From Planctomycetota bacterium (GTDB taxonomy: Bacteria > Planctomycetota > SZUA-567 > JAFGNG01): 6,344 nucleotides of DNA. The stretch spans positions 1-6,344 of the forward strand of contig JAFGNG010000066.1 of the NCBI GenBank assembly GCA_016927125.1. Direction: 5' to 3'. The translations under genes were made by a program, and so were the position numbers. The notes under the pieces are model-generated. The model was not told where the DNA came from and ran no database searches. It worked only from the letters and a program-made list of their open reading frames with translations. This document shows, piece after piece, positions 5,993-6,344 of this stretch; within the stretch, counting starts at the first letter, position 1; every line of letters begins with the position of its first letter.

Positions 5993-6062
5993 AGGCCGGT
6001 TCAACCGGGTTATCAGCGGTGCGCAGGCAATTGCATACTTAAAAAGATTTAAAGGAAAAGGG

Positions 6063-6344
6063 ATGGCGGAATTAGAGGTGATCGAAGGCGTAAAGGCGGG
6101 CGCGCGCTACCCGGTAGACGGGGTCGCCATGATCGGCCGCAGCCTGACCAACAGCATCTGCCTTCCCGACAAGAGCGCCAGCCGCCAACATGCCCGCATC
6201 CTGGACCGGAACGGCGATTTCTTTCTGGAAGACATGAAAAGCGCTAATGGTACCTACCTCTGCGGCCAGGCCATTCCCGTCGGCAAGCAGGTGGCACTCT
6301 ATGATGGCGACGAGGTGAAGATTTGTTCCACGAGGATGATCTTC
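6063..6344 (+). CDS. FHA-domain protein, N-terminal part (runs off window)
   Basis: FHA domains bind phosphothreonine peptides and work in Ser/Thr-kinase signalling, secretion-system control and cell-envelope regulation. The 94 visible residues make up almost one whole FHA domain. G25-R26-S27 is the conserved GRS loop, SASRQHA (38-44) carries the S..H motif with S40, R41 and H43, and N62-G63-T64 is the conserved NGT turn. Strand-like segments between them fit the beta sandwich. ATG 6063 is preferred because AGGA lies six bases before it and the FHA fold begins at once. An in-frame ATG at 5985 would add 26 residues, including a basic YLKRFKGKG segment, but has no ribosome binding site. The reading frame is open at the window edge, so partner domains and total length are unknown. 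The gene is divergent from nadD. Confidence 0.9.
   Translation, partial: MAELEVIEGVKAGARYPVDGVAMIGRSLTNSICLPDKSASRQHARILDRNGDFFLEDMKSANGTYLCGQAIPVGKQVALYDGDEVKICSTRMIF

Noticed and set aside
1..6344. A novel multi-gene defence or mobile system
   Set aside because: The recognisable genes are separate housekeeping units with their own promoters and terminators. No nuclease, reverse transcriptase, transposase or repeat array was found. Only the truncated FHA gene could lead into something outside the window.

Overview
This is an ordinary-looking stretch of bacterial chromosome. It carries five essentially complete protein genes, one tRNA gene and the 5' part of a sixth protein gene. I found no CRISPR array, transposase, integrase, toxin-antitoxin pair or defence cluster. 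The organism is a bacterium with a moderately GC-rich genome; the core genes look clearly GC-rich by eye, while one gene is much more AT-rich. A signal-peptide-bearing DUF2330 protein, a small conserved cytosolic protein of a kind I associate loosely with Deltaproteobacteria/Desulfobacterota and related lineages, and a C/G-rich dispersed intergenic repeat fit such a group. That placement is tentative.

Layout. On the minus strand, reading right to left from about 2650, a good sigma70-type promoter precedes mgtE (Mg2+ channel/transporter). surE (5'/3'-nucleotidase) follows after 17 nt, then tRNA-Leu(CAA), then an intrinsic terminator at 92-116. Upstream of mgtE, also on the minus strand, lies a 539-residue DUF2330 membrane protein (2724-4343) with a strong ribosome binding site. 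Its 3' part is strikingly AT-rich. A 255-nt divergent spacer separates it from a plus-strand gene for a 120-residue conserved cytosolic protein (4599-4961).

That small gene converges with nadD (5178-5870, minus). The convergent spacer holds a bidirectional intrinsic terminator (4988-5020) and a two-hairpin C/G-rich repeat (about 5055-5143) of a dispersed intergenic type. nadD has a clear promoter (TTGACC, 17 nt, TATGCT). A divergent plus-strand gene starting at 6063 encodes an FHA (phosphothreonine-binding) domain and runs off the right edge.

Functionally these are mostly housekeeping genes: Mg2+ homeostasis, nucleotide salvage/dephosphorylation, leucine decoding of UUG, NAD biosynthesis and phosphorylation-dependent signalling. 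Nothing in the layout ties them into one system. The least explained items are the DUF2330 protein, with its two-helix membrane hairpin and internal base-composition break, the small 120-residue protein, and two inverted repeats in spacers.
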